Assembly (NCBI GenBank): GCA_039025855.1
Contig: JBCCNL010000019.1
Coordinates: forward strand, 3,314-67,313
Length of the DNA: 64,000 nt
Origin: JBCCOW01 sp039025855
GTDB lineage: Bacteria; Planctomycetota; Phycisphaerae; Phycisphaerales; Phycisphaeraceae
Direction of reading: 5' to 3'
Made by a program: the position numbers and the translations under genes. The notes beneath the pieces are model-generated. The model did no database searches. It was not told the DNA's origin and saw only the letters and a program-made list of their open reading frames with translations. Of this stretch, positions 16,730-25,715 are shown in pieces; positions within the stretch are counted from its first letter, which is position 1; each line of letters starts with the position of its first letter.

Positions 16730-19252
16730 ATGGAACTGACCGACGCGGACCTAGCGTTTCTGGAGCGGTTGGGGGGGCGGCCTTCGCCGGAGGCCTCAGC
16801 CCTCATCGAAGACCTTGATCGTTGGCGTCACAAAGACCGGGATGCTCGGCCGAGTGAAGGTTCTCAAGGGTCGCCTGAGTTTGAAGCGGTGTTGGGAGCC
16901 GAGCCCGAGGTTCAACGCGAGGTGCACCGCTGGCTGCTCTGGCAGCACGGGTCCCGACGCATCCCGTGGTATGGCGAGCGGGCCGTCGCCAGCCTTGGGC
17001 ACTGGTCTCTGTTCAAATGCTGTCTGCCTCTGGATGACGACGATCTGAGGGCGGTGGTCTTGGCGTCGAGCGTCACGCGGAACGGCGATGTGGCGCGTTT
17101 CAACATGGTCGCTCAGTCCGTTGAGTCTCGGCGTGCCGATGGCTTGGAATCTTCGGCCGACCTGTACTCGGCCGTGCAGCGGTCGATCGATGAGATCGAT
17201 TACACGAGTGGCGGGCCAAACCACTACGAGCTCGATGCCTGGGAGGCCATGGCCCGGGCGGTGGGTGTGACGCCGACACCGCGTCCGCGGCTCTCCACCG
17301 AGCCGATCTGGGCACGCCTGGTCCTCGACGACTATGCAGGGTTCGAGGGCGAGGCGAAGACCCATTGGGGCAGGTTGCTATGGCATGCTTCGACGGCTAG
17401 CGGTACCAAGCCCACGGTTAAATGGCTCAAGGCCGCGGCGCGGATGATCGACGCGATCGGGCCGGGCGTCGCGCAGTCAAGGCTATTGGGCTGGATCGGG
17501 ATGTTCGCGGTGGGCAATCTCGAAGGTGAAGAAGCCCGCGAGAGGGGGGAATTGTGGACATACGACGTCAATGACCTCGATGCGCTGACGATGCGTGGCC
17601 TGCTCTGGATTGCGTCGTGCTTCGAGCCCGACGAGGAGCTTGTTCGGGCGATTGCGTCGGTTGGCGAGGCGGCGACGCGTCGGCTCTCGGGCGTGGGGAT
17701 GCGCAGCGCTCGGGTGGTGACCGGCGGTGCGTGGGCGTTGGCTCAGGTTGACGACCCCTCGGTGATCGAACGGCTGCAGCTGCTCCGGGGCCGGGCTACG
17801 CAGAAAACGGCGCTGGGTCAGATCGATAAGGCGATCGAGCAGGCGGCGAAGCGTCGTGGGGTTCCGCCCGAGCTGGTGTCGGAGGTGCTGGCCCCGACGG
17901 CGGGTCTGACTGAGGTGGGGTGCGGCCGGGTCGAGATCGGTGACCACGTTGCCGAGATCACGGTGGTCGATGGCGGAAAGGTGGCGTTGTCGTGGAGTGA
18001 CGCGGACAGCAAGCCAAAGAAGGCGGTGCCCGCCGCGGTCAAAACGCATCATGGTGATGCGCTCAAGGCGGTGAAGGCCCAGGTCAAGGACGCACAGAAG
18101 GCGTTGCAGTTGCAACGTCACCGGCTGGATCGCGCGATGCTGGACGGGCTGCAGCGTGGGGCGGATCACTGGCGGGAGTACCTTCTGAATCATCCGGTGG
18201 CAGGTGTGCTCACGCGTCGGCTGATATGGGTTTTCGGATCCGGTGACGGGCAGCGTATCGGGGTGTGGTGGGACGGCGGCGTTCGTGAGAGGGACGGCAC
18301 GCTGATCACTGGGTTGGACGGTTCGACGCGAGTTCGGCTTTGGCACCCGATCGACCGGCCGGACGACGAGGTCGCGGGCTGGCGGGCATGGCTGATTGAG
18401 CACGGGGTGGTGCAGCCGTTCAAGCAGGCGCACCGCGAGGTGTACCGGTTGACGGATGTGGAGCGGGAGGAGCGGCCGGTGTCTGAACGCTTGGCGGGTT
18501 ATCTGATGATGCAGAATCAGTTCAAGGCGCTTACAGCCGAGCGGGGCTGGGACTACCGGCTGCGCGTTGGGGGCGACCATGACAACTTGCCGGCCTGTCG
18601 CTTGCTGGTTAGTCATGGGCTGCGGGCTGAGCTGTCGCTGGATGACTCGGGGCCCGACGCGGTGTTGACGGGCGGTCTGGCGTTCTACGCCGACAAGACC
18701 AAGAAGGGCGGGCGGTTGTCGGGTGGCGGCGGGACGCGCGGCGGCAGTGGGCAGCCGCCGGTTCCGTGGTCGGATGTGCCGGCGGTGGTGTTTTCCGAAG
18801 TGATGCGGGACTTGGACCTGTATGTGAGCGTGGCGGGGCTGTCGCCTGAATCGGATTGGCGGGGCGAGCCTGCGGTGTGGGAGCGGCACCGGGACGCGGG
18901 GCTGCGTGGTGGGCTACGGGCGACCGGCGAGACCCGTCGAGCGTTACTCAAGACTCTGTTGCCCAAGCTCAAGATTGCTAAGCGTTGTGAGCTGACAGAC
19001 CGGCACCTTGTTGTTCACGGTGAGTTGAACCGTTATCTGATTCACCTTGGATCAGCGGGTGTGCTGATCGAGGCGAGCGGTCAGCACGTGTGCATCGTTC
19101 CCGCGGCCAGCCTGATCAATCGCACGTCGGGTCGGGTCTTTCTGCCTTTCGAGGGAGACCGTACGCTGGCGGTGATTCTGAGCAAGGCGTTCATGCTCGC
19201 GGAAGACAAGAGGATCAAGGACCCGACGATCTTGAGTCAGATCGGACGCTGA
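16730..19252 (+). CDS. DUF4132-family protein coupled to the ubiquitin-like gene
   Basis: The 840-residue protein has a predicted helical-repeat N-terminal half (about residues 60-370). A central region with two helices (KAVKAQVKDAQKALQLQRHR) follows, and then a C-terminal half typical of DUF4132/MolR-like proteins: HPIDRPDDEVAGWRAWL, FKQAHREVYRLTDVE, VVFSEVMRDLDLYVSVA, LVVHGELNRYLIHLGSAGVL, VFLPFEGDRTLAVILSKAF, and a closing DPTILSQI. The N-terminal WGR domain found in many relatives is absent. The biochemical function of the family is not established; E. coli MolR was once linked to molybdenum metabolism. Strict coupling to a GG-ended beta-grasp protein suggests that the two act together. 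Confidence 0.82.
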   Translation: MELTDADLAFLERLGGRPSPEASALIEDLDRWRHKDRDARPSEGSQGSPEFEAVLGAEPEVQREVHRWLLWQHGSRRIPWYGERAVASLGHWSLFKCCLPLDDDDLRAVVLASSVTRNGDVARFNMVAQSVESRRADGLESSADLYSAVQRSIDEIDYTSGGPNHYELDAWEAMARAVGVTPTPRPRLSTEPIWARLVLDDYAGFEGEAKTHWGRLLWHASTASGTKPTVKWLKAAARMIDAIGPGVAQSRLLGWIGMFAVGNLEGEEARERGELWTYDVNDLDALTMRGLLWIASCFEPDEELVRAIASVGEAATRRLSGVGMRSARVVTGGAWALAQVDDPSVIERLQLLRGRATQKTALGQIDKAIEQAAKRRGVPPELVSEVLAPTAGLTEVGCGRVEIGDHVAEITVVDGGKVALSWSDADSKPKKAVPAAVKTHHGDALKAVKAQVKDAQKALQLQRHRLDRAMLDGLQRGADHWREYLLNHPVAGVLTRRLIWVFGSGDGQRIGVWWDGGVRERDGTLITGLDGSTRVRLWHPIDRPDDEVAGWRAWLIEHGVVQPFKQAHREVYRLTDVEREERPVSERLAGYLMMQNQFKALTAERGWDYRLRVGGDHDNLPACRLLVSHGLRAELSLDDSGPDAVLTGGLAFYADKTKKGGRLSGGGGTRGGSGQPPVPWSDVPAVVFSEVMRDLDLYVSVAGLSPESDWRGEPAVWERHRDAGLRGGLRATGETRRALLKTLLPKLKIAKRCELTDRHLVVHGELNRYLIHLGSAGVLIEASGQHVCIVPAASLINRTSGRVFLPFEGDRTLAVILSKAFMLAEDKRIKDPTILSQIGR

Positions 19253-19279
19253 GCGTGTTTAGTCGCGAGAGGCTTGGCG

Positions 19280-20728
19280 TTAAGGCTGGGGGTCGGATTG
19301 ATCGTCGCCGCTGCTGTTGCCGTTGGCGGCTTGGAGGGCGGCTTGGCCGAAGGTGATGGCGTTCTTGCCCTGGCGTTTGGAGGACATGGCCATCTGGTCG
19401 GCTTTGTCGAGCAGGACGTCGGGTGTTTGGCCGTCCCAGGGGAAGGCGGCGAGGCCGCCGGAGATGGTGAGCGAGCCGTGGGCCTCTTCGAGGAGCTTGG
19501 GGAACTGGTGATTGCAGACGGCGTGCTGGAAGCGGCGGGCTATGTTGAGCACGTCGTGGGGGTGTTGCGAGCCGACGCGGCGGGTCTCGCCGTGGTCCCA
19601 GAAGATGACGGCGAACTCGTCGCCGCCGATGCGGGCGACGACGTCGTGGTCGCGGACGACGGACTGCATGAGTCGGGCGGTCTCGGCGAGGACCTCGTCG
19701 CCGACGCCGTGGCCGAACTTGTCGTTGTAGCTCTTGAAGTTGTCGATGTCGAAGACGAGAACGGTGACCTGCTGGCGTTCGGTGCGGGCGCGTTCGAGGA
19801 TGCGGGTGAGGAAGCGGTTGAAGTACCGGCGGTTCCAGACGCCGGTGAGCTCGTCGCGCATAGAGAGGTCTTTGAGCTGGGCGAGGCGTTGGTCGAGGGC
19901 GAGCCAGCGGGCGAGCCAGGCGGCCCAGGCGGCGAGGGTGTCGTTGGGGACGGGGGTGGGGGCGTGGAGGTGGCCGAAGTGTTCGCCCAGGTAGTCAACA
20001 CTGAGGGCGGCGTGGTTGTCGGGTGGTGTGTCGTCGGGGGCGGTGAGGGTGATACCGGGGATCTGGGATTGCTGGGCGAGGAGGTCGAGGGCAAGTGGTT
20101 TGAGTTGGCCGTGGGCGGCGAGGGCGGCGTCGATGAGGTCGGTGTCGGCGAGGGTGGCGTCGAGGGCTTGCGGGGAGGTGGGCGGCGGCGCGGGCGTGGC
20201 GGCGGCGGTATGGGGCTGTTGGGGCGCGGCCGGGGCGAGAGGTGGGGGCAGAGGGTGGCCGATGGCCTGAAAGAACTCGGCGGCGGTGGGGTTCTGGGGG
20301 AGGGTGAGGAAGCCTGCGTCGTGGAGTTCGGCGACGGTGTCGTCGGGGGTGTCGCGGTCGGTGAGGGCGACGAGCCGGGTGTGGGGCGCGATGCGGGCGA
20401 GGGCTTGGCCGGTGGAGGCGATGACGTTGGGCATCGCGGTGGCGGGTCCGACGACGGCGGTGGCGGGTTGGGAGACGAGTTCGCCGAGCGCGGCGAGGAA
20501 GCCGGGGACGACCTTGGTGTCCAGGCGGAGGGCGTGCTGCGATGCGTTGTGGGCCGCGGCGTGGTGGAGGCGGTCGGCGAGGGTCTGGTCCTGGATGACG
20601 AGGAGGCGGAGCGGCGTGGGACGGGGCGCGATGGGGGGCAGGCCCGGCGGCGTGATGAGGTCGGTCGGGGGGGCGTCGGTGGCCGTGGTTTGGGGCGATC
20701 GGGATGTCGGTGGCGGGGGGCTCGACAT
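19280..20728 (-). CDS. GGDEF-domain diguanylate cyclase
   Basis: The 482-residue protein has a C-terminal GGDEF domain with the active motif RIGGDEFAVIF, preceded by MRDELTGVWNRRYFNRFL and VFDIDNFKSYNDKFGH. It should make cyclic di-GMP from two GTP. N-terminal to it is a domain of about 120 residues with receiver-like spacing (LRLLVIQDQTLADRL, VVGPATAMPNV), but without an obvious phosphoacceptor Asp. A Pro/Ala linker follows. It lies 4 nt downstream of a receiver-like gene, so the two are one operon. A PilZ protein at about 35 kb is a possible effector. Confidence 0.92.
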   Translation of the reverse strand: MSSPPPPTSRSPQTTATDAPPTDLITPPGLPPIAPRPTPLRLLVIQDQTLADRLHHAAAHNASQHALRLDTKVVPGFLAALGELVSQPATAVVGPATAMPNVIASTGQALARIAPHTRLVALTDRDTPDDTVAELHDAGFLTLPQNPTAAEFFQAIGHPLPPPLAPAAPQQPHTAAATPAPPPTSPQALDATLADTDLIDAALAAHGQLKPLALDLLAQQSQIPGITLTAPDDTPPDNHAALSVDYLGEHFGHLHAPTPVPNDTLAAWAAWLARWLALDQRLAQLKDLSMRDELTGVWNRRYFNRFLTRILERARTERQQVTVLVFDIDNFKSYNDKFGHGVGDEVLAETARLMQSVVRDHDVVARIGGDEFAVIFWDHGETRRVGSQHPHDVLNIARRFQHAVCNHQFPKLLEEAHGSLTISGGLAAFPWDGQTPDVLLDKADQMAMSSKRQGKNAITFGQAALQAANGNSSGDDQSDPQP

Positions 20729-20732
20729 CGGG

Positions 20733-21311
20733 TTACTCGGCGGCCCGTTTGGGGGGCACGGGCGGGAAGGAAGGGGGCGTAGAGCCGATGAGCATGGCCA
20801 GTTCGTCTTTGGTCACGATAGGCCCGGGTTCGCCCTCTGCGAAAAGGCGGGGCGGGTTGGCAGACGGCGGTGGGTCGGCTTGGCCCGATGGGGTCGTGCT
20901 GGTCGAAGCGGGCTCGGCGGCGGGGTTCAGGGCGGCGTGGATGGCGGCGAGCTGGGGCTGGCCGTGGTGGTCGGTGACCTGCCAGAGCGCGAGTCTGGGG
21001 AAGTACTGCCGGACGGTGTCGATGAGCTCGTGGCCTTGAGGCTGGTGGGTGGGCTCGACGATGAGCAAGGCGGTGGCCTGGGTCTCGATGGCTTCGAGGA
21101 GGGCGGAAGGCGCGTCGGCGGTGACGGACATCTGGAAGCCGCGTTTGCTCATGATCTGGACGAGCGTGCCCGGGACGGGGTGGTCTTGGGCGGCGAGGAG
21201 GACGCAGCGGGTCTGGCTGGCGGCAGACGCGGGTGCGGACGCGGCAGGCGACGACGGGTCGTGTGTGACGCCTTGGGCGTCGGGCTGAGGGTGTTGAGAA
21301 GGTCTCTCCAT
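20733..21311 (-). CDS. Response-regulator-like protein without a clear phosphorylation site
   Basis: The product has 192 residues. The core (about 35-130) has receiver-like alternation (RCVLLAAQDHPVPGTLVQIM, TALLIVEPTHQPQGHELIDTV), with Glu-Pro where a phosphoacceptor Asp would be expected. Flanks are Pro/Ser-rich and low complexity. It is the first gene of a two-gene unit with the diguanylate cyclase, whose own N-terminus looks similar. A degenerate receiver acting as a partner or sensor for the cyclase is plausible but unproven. Confidence 0.65.
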   Translation of the reverse strand: MERPSQHPQPDAQGVTHDPSSPAASAPASAASQTRCVLLAAQDHPVPGTLVQIMSKRGFQMSVTADAPSALLEAIETQATALLIVEPTHQPQGHELIDTVRQYFPRLALWQVTDHHGQPQLAAIHAALNPAAEPASTSTTPSGQADPPPSANPPRLFAEGEPGPIVTKDELAMLIGSTPPSFPPVPPKRAAE

Positions 21312-21555
21312 TCCATCGAAAGTTTACGCCACGATCGGGCGGTACCCAAATCGGGTCTCGGACCGGATTACCGTTGGGGAAACGTGCGAGGGCAAGGGGT
21401 TGTTGCCGGTGGTGTCTGGCTGGTTGGCGGGGCGTGTTGTTGCGAGGGTCCGATCGACAGGCAAAGAACGTGGGTAGGGTTTGCACGGATCATGCGGGTT
21501 GGCGCGGTCTGGTAGAGTTGGAGCCTGCAGGGAGGCATTCTGGAGTGATCGATCG

Positions 21556-23451
21556 ATGAACATCCCGGTATCACTGGCGGCTGGGGCACTGACGGTGTCG
21601 GAAATCACGGTGCTGCTGGTCGCATTGGGCGTGCTGCTTGGTACGGCCAGGCTGTTCGGTGAGATCGCCAAGCGGTTCGGGCAGCCGACGGTTCTGGGCG
21701 AAATCCTGGCGGGCGTGGTGCTGGGGGCGACGCTTCTCGGCAATCCGATGTTCTTCGGCGAGGACGGCTGGAATGTGCGGGTCTACGAGTTTCTGTTCCC
21801 GCAGTACCTGACCGAGCCGGACACGGGCGAGAAGGTGCAGGTGGTGGAGCTGGACAACCAGGGGCAGCCGATCCTTGAAGAGGTGGAGGACCCGGAGACG
21901 GGCGAGGTGACGCAGGTCGAGAAGCAGCGGACGATCGCGCACCCGGTGCGGTTCGGGCTGGAGACGTTTTTAACGCTGGCGGTGGCGTTCTTGCTCTTGA
22001 CCGCGGGGCTGGAGGTGGACCTGTCGGTGGTGGTGCGGCAGGGCAAGGCGGCGGCGTTGGTGAGCGTGATGGGGATGGTGGTGCCGTTGGTGCTGGGTTT
22101 TGCGTTGGCGATGATCTTGCCGAGGCAGCTGGGGTTTGACCCGGACTATGGGGGCTCGTCGCTCCCGTTCGCGTTGTTTTTGGGGATCGCCATGTCGATC
22201 ACGGCGCTCCCGGTGATTGCGAAGATCCTGCTGGATCTGAATATGTTCCGTTCGGACATGGGCATGCTGATCATGTCGTCGGCGATGGTGAACGACCTGC
22301 TGGGGTGGATCTGTTTCGCGTTGGTGCTGGCGATGGTGATCCCGCCGGAGCAGGCGACGCTGGACCTGCCGGTGGTGATCGGGGCGACGCTGGTGTTTGT
22401 GGCGTTTGTGCTTACGGCTGGTCGTTGGCTGGCGAACAAGGCGGTGCTGTGGGTGCAGGCCCACGCGTCTTGGCCGGGCGGGATCCTGGGGTTTGTGTTG
22501 GTGATGGCGTTGCTTTGCGGGGCGATCACGGAGTGGATCGGGATCCACGCGATCTTCGGGGCGTTCCTGGCGGGGGTGGCGATCGGTGACTCGAAGCACC
22601 TGCGTCAGCGGACGCGTGAGGTCATCGAGCAGTTCATCACCAACGTGTTTGCGCCGGTGTTCTTTGCCGGGATCGCGCTGCGGGTCAACTTCATCGACAG
22701 CTTTGACTGGTTTGCGGTCGTCGTGGTGCTCGTGGTGGCGATGATCGGGAAGATCTTTGGCTGCTACTACGGGGCCAAGTGGGCGGGGCTGGACAATAAG
22801 GAGAGCTGGGCGATCGGGTTCGGGATGTCGGCTCGGGGGGCGATGGAGATCATTCTGGCGCAGATCGCGCTAGACTTCGGGCTGATCACGAAGGAGCTGT
22901 TTGTGGCGATCGTGGTGATGGCGATCGCGACGTCGGTGCTGGCGGGGCCGATGATGCAGCGGGCGCTAGGAAGGAAGCAGAAGCGGGGGCTGTTGGACCT
23001 GATGCACCCGAAGGCGGGGTTTGTGGGCAAGCTTGAGAGTTCGAACCGTGAGGGGGCAATCCGGGAGCTGACCGCTGCTGCGGCGGACGCGCTCGAGCGG
23101 CCGGCGGACGAGCTGTTCTCGCTGGTGTGGGCGCGGGAGCAGATCATGTCGACCGGCCTGGAGCAGGGCCTGGCGGTCCCGCACGCCCGGGTGAGCGGCC
23201 TGGACCGTGCGTTCATCTTCGTGGGCATCTCGCCGCCGGGGATCGACTTCGACGCGAAGGACGACCAGCTGGCGGAGGTGGTGTGCCTGATCCTGTCACC
23301 GGTGGAGGACGGGGCGGCACAGGTCGAAGCACTGACCGCTGTGGCGGGTGGTTTCACTGATGAGGAGGCGCGTCGGCGGGTGGTCGAAGCCACGACCGCC
23401 ACGGAGTTCCGGGCGGCATTGGCGACGGTGACCAGCGAGGAAGCCCACTGA
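21556..23451 (+). CDS. CPA2-family cation:proton antiporter fused to a PTS EIIA domain
   Basis: Start ATG 21556 (MNIPVSLAAGALTV) gives 631 residues. About 12-13 membrane spans form a Na+(K+)/H+ exchanger (LFGEIAKRFGQPTVLGEILA, TALPVIAKILLDL, GFGMSARGAMEIILAQIAL). An acidic loop (about residues 90-130) interrupts the first spans. From about residue 490 the protein continues into an EIIA-Fru/Ntr domain with the phosphoacceptor His in GLAVPHARVSGL. This suggests that antiport is tuned by the phosphotransfer system. The gene is divergent from the GGDEF operon across a 244-bp gap in which I see no clear promoter or RNA element. Confidence 0.9.
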   Translation: MNIPVSLAAGALTVSEITVLLVALGVLLGTARLFGEIAKRFGQPTVLGEILAGVVLGATLLGNPMFFGEDGWNVRVYEFLFPQYLTEPDTGEKVQVVELDNQGQPILEEVEDPETGEVTQVEKQRTIAHPVRFGLETFLTLAVAFLLLTAGLEVDLSVVVRQGKAAALVSVMGMVVPLVLGFALAMILPRQLGFDPDYGGSSLPFALFLGIAMSITALPVIAKILLDLNMFRSDMGMLIMSSAMVNDLLGWICFALVLAMVIPPEQATLDLPVVIGATLVFVAFVLTAGRWLANKAVLWVQAHASWPGGILGFVLVMALLCGAITEWIGIHAIFGAFLAGVAIGDSKHLRQRTREVIEQFITNVFAPVFFAGIALRVNFIDSFDWFAVVVVLVVAMIGKIFGCYYGAKWAGLDNKESWAIGFGMSARGAMEIILAQIALDFGLITKELFVAIVVMAIATSVLAGPMMQRALGRKQKRGLLDLMHPKAGFVGKLESSNREGAIRELTAAAADALERPADELFSLVWAREQIMSTGLEQGLAVPHARVSGLDRAFIFVGISPPGIDFDAKDDQLAEVVCLILSPVEDGAAQVEALTAVAGGFTDEEARRRVVEATTATEFRAALATVTSEEAH

Positions 23452-23456
23452 TTTTT

Positions 23457-23486
23457 GGCCGCAAAGAGGCGCAAAAAACGCAGAGG
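23457..23486 (+). repeat. Copy of the CCGCARAGGCG repeat
   Basis: The stretch GGCCGCAAAGAGGCG plus CAAAAAACGCAGAGG just after the antiporter stop is a diverged copy of the element that forms the large inverted repeat at 56668-56742. It has the same order of GCAGAGGCG-type and ACGCAGAG-type blocks. Confidence 0.5.
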
Positions 23487-23540
23487 CATTTTGGGTGGTG
23501 CGATCACATTTGTTTGGTGCCTGGTTAAGGGTTCAGAGGA

Positions 23541-24845
23541 ATGATTGAGATAGAAACCGGTGAAGCCGTAGGGGGGTTTAATCCGGGTGTGTTCCCACGG
23601 TGGGGTGAGGGTCGGACGGCGGTGCCGGTGTGGTGTGTGACACCGGGGCTGGACCGGACGTTGCATCGGTTTTTTATGACCAGCCCGTTCTCTCCGTCGG
23701 GGCGGTATCTGGCGGCGCTTCGGATGCCGTATGAGGATCGCCGGGTGGCGCCGGGGGATGTGGCGGAGGTTTGGGTGGTGGACCTGAGTTTGGGAGAAGA
23801 GCGCCGGGTGGCGGAGACGCGGGGGTGGGAGATGCAGATGGGGGCGAATATCCATTGGGGGGTGGACGATTCGGAGTTGATTTTCAATGATGTTGAAGAG
23901 GGGGAGTGGGAGCCGTTTGCGCGGGTGGTGGACCCGGCGACGGGAGCGGGTCGTCGGCTTGAGGGGACGGTGTATACGGCGTCGCCGGATGGGCGGTATG
24001 TCGCGTCGGCAGACATGCGGGCGATGCGTCGGACGCAGGCGGGGTACGGCGTGGTGTTGCCCGACGAGTTGGTGCCGGTGCGGCCCGGCTTGAGCGATGA
24101 CGACGGGTGTTGGGTGACGGATGTGCAGACGGGCAAGCGGGAACTGGTGGCGTCGATCCGTCGGCTGGTTGAACAATCACAGAATGGTTTTGACCTGGAT
24201 GACCCTGAGCAATACGACGTGTATGGGTTCCACGCGTGCTGGAGCCCGACAGGGGATCGCCTGATGTTCACGCTGCGTTGGACGGCCCGCGAGGACCGCG
24301 GCTTTGCGGATGAACACCAGATGCAGCGGTTCCACAGTGTGCTGACCCTGAAACCCGACGGGACCGACATCTACGAGGCGATCCCGAACACGCGTTGGGT
24401 GCACGGCGGGCACCACACCTACTGGGCTCCCGACGGCCAGCACCTCACGGCCAACCTGCACTTCCCCGGGGTGGACGGGCTACGGCTGATCCGCGTGCGG
24501 TACGACGGCACGGGGTTCGAGCGGCTGTCGGAAACCGTACCCGGGTCTGGGCACCCGTCGATGTTGCCCGGCGGGCGGTACATGATTACGGACACCTACA
24601 CCCACGAGAAGGATTTTGGCGATGACGACATGTCGCTGATCCGGTGGATCGATCTGGAGCAACAGACGGAAAGCCTGCTGCTGGAGTTCCGGACACGGCA
24701 GCCCCTCGACCGGGCAGAGGCTCGGGTGGACCCGCATGTCGCGTGGGATCGCGGCTGGCGGTACGTCGCGTTCAACGGGTTTATGGACGGGACCCGACGC
24801 GTGTATGTGGCAGACCTGAAGTCGGTGCTGCCCGGCGTTTCGTAG
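23541..24845 (+). CDS. TolB/oligogalacturonate-lyase-like beta-propeller protein
   Basis: The 434-residue protein shows repeated propeller blades (FSPSGRYLAALRMPYE, TASPDGRYVASADMR, WSPTGDRLMFTLRWT, TYWAPDGQHLTANL, MLPGGRYMITDTYTH). The His-containing blade edges HGGHHTYWAPDG and GSGHPSMLPGG recall the metal-binding His cluster of oligogalacturonate lyase, a seven-bladed relative. No signal peptide is visible, suggesting a cytoplasmic location as for that enzyme. AGAGGA precedes the ATG. It is a stand-alone gene; pectin breakdown would fit the GH28-like gene at 46 kb, but they are far apart. Confidence 0.75.
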   Translation: MIEIETGEAVGGFNPGVFPRWGEGRTAVPVWCVTPGLDRTLHRFFMTSPFSPSGRYLAALRMPYEDRRVAPGDVAEVWVVDLSLGEERRVAETRGWEMQMGANIHWGVDDSELIFNDVEEGEWEPFARVVDPATGAGRRLEGTVYTASPDGRYVASADMRAMRRTQAGYGVVLPDELVPVRPGLSDDDGCWVTDVQTGKRELVASIRRLVEQSQNGFDLDDPEQYDVYGFHACWSPTGDRLMFTLRWTAREDRGFADEHQMQRFHSVLTLKPDGTDIYEAIPNTRWVHGGHHTYWAPDGQHLTANLHFPGVDGLRLIRVRYDGTGFERLSETVPGSGHPSMLPGGRYMITDTYTHEKDFGDDDMSLIRWIDLEQQTESLLLEFRTRQPLDRAEARVDPHVAWDRGWRYVAFNGFMDGTRRVYVADLKSVLPGVS

Positions 24846-24914
24846 CGGCGAGAGACATGCGTCAGGCCGTGCATCCCTGGGCAGAGCCAGCAACTGGTGA
24901 TAGATACCGAGTGT

Positions 24915-25592
24915 TTACTTGGTGGCCCACTGCATACCCCGGACGACGATTTCCTTGGCTTCTTCGATGTCAAAGTCCTTGTCGGTGTGGCCCCACATCG
25001 CACAGAACACGCGGGCCTTGCCCCAGGTCTTGGTGTAGGCGTAGGGCATGACAGCGCCCTGGGTGTAGAGGGAGGGGTTCTCGTGGCCCTGGTCGAAGAT
25101 GGTGTGGCAGAGGATGTTGTTGCCGGGGTCGGTGTGGCAGTAGTACTGCTCGGTGTTGAGCAGGTCGAAGTCGTCGAGGCCGGCGGTGATGGGGTGGGCG
25201 TCGTCGGAGATGTAGACGCGGTAGCGTTCGATGCAGCCGCCGGGGTGGGCGACCCACTGGGCACCGGTCATCCACTGGTACTCGGTGTTCTTTCGGAAGG
25301 CGTCGATCATGCCGCCGTGGAACCCGGCGAGGCCGACGCCGGACTGCACGGCGTGGTTCAGGGCACCCCACTGCTCGCCGCTGATCTCGCCCATGGTCCA
25401 GATGGGGATGATCAGGTCGAGCGAGCCCATGAGGGATTCGTCGAGGTAGGCGTCGAGGGTGTCCTTGACGGTCACGTCGTAGCCGTGGTCGGTCAGGGCG
25501 GTGGCGCAGACCTCGGCGGACTCCTTGGGGGTGTGACCGGGCCAGCCGCCCCAGACGATCAGGGCCTTCTTCTTGGTGGGGGTGTCGCTCAT
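24915..25592 (-). CDS. ThuA-like domain protein
   Basis: The 225-residue protein matches the ThuA (trehalose-utilisation) family, which has a class I glutamine-amidotransferase-like fold. It has KALIVWGGWPGHTP at the N-terminus, LIIPIWTMGEISGEQ, GLAGFHGGMIDAFR (the family GxHGG turn), WVAHPGG and ARVFCAMWGHTDKDF. The family is linked to sugar oxidation with Gfo/Idh enzymes and is abundant in planctomycetes; its reaction is not firmly established. No signal peptide. The gap to the vWA gene holds a palindromic repeat. Confidence 0.88.
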   Translation of the reverse strand: MSDTPTKKKALIVWGGWPGHTPKESAEVCATALTDHGYDVTVKDTLDAYLDESLMGSLDLIIPIWTMGEISGEQWGALNHAVQSGVGLAGFHGGMIDAFRKNTEYQWMTGAQWVAHPGGCIERYRVYISDDAHPITAGLDDFDLLNTEQYYCHTDPGNNILCHTIFDQGHENPSLYTQGAVMPYAYTKTWGKARVFCAMWGHTDKDFDIEEAKEIVVRGMQWATK

Positions 25593-25647
25593 GCGCGGGA
25601 GAGTAGCGGAAGGGGGCGGGCTGTGCTTGGTGGCATCCGCGACGCGG

Positions 25648-25675
25648 CCGACGACGCGTAGGTCGTCGGCTATTG
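25648..25675 (-). repeat. TAGCC-type palindromic element
   Basis: Arms CCGACGAC / GTCGTCGG flank GCGTAG, followed by CTATTG (read on the minus strand, CAATAGCC then the stem). It is closely related to the element at 59319-59345 and shares its CAATAGCC edge with 41325-41351. It lies in the intergenic gap between the vWA and ThuA genes. Confidence 0.7.
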
Positions 25676-25715
25676 CTCTGCGGTGGAGCGGGTGGAGCGG
25701 GTGGAGTGGGTGGCG

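Noticed and set aside
19274..20782. A 502-codon plus-strand open frame
   Set aside because: It is antisense to the diguanylate cyclase and is a Gly/Val/Glu-rich shadow without motifs.
21312..21555. Riboswitch or ion-responsive RNA in the leader of the antiporter gene
   Set aside because: No conserved core or convincing stem arrangement could be recognised in the 244-bp gap.
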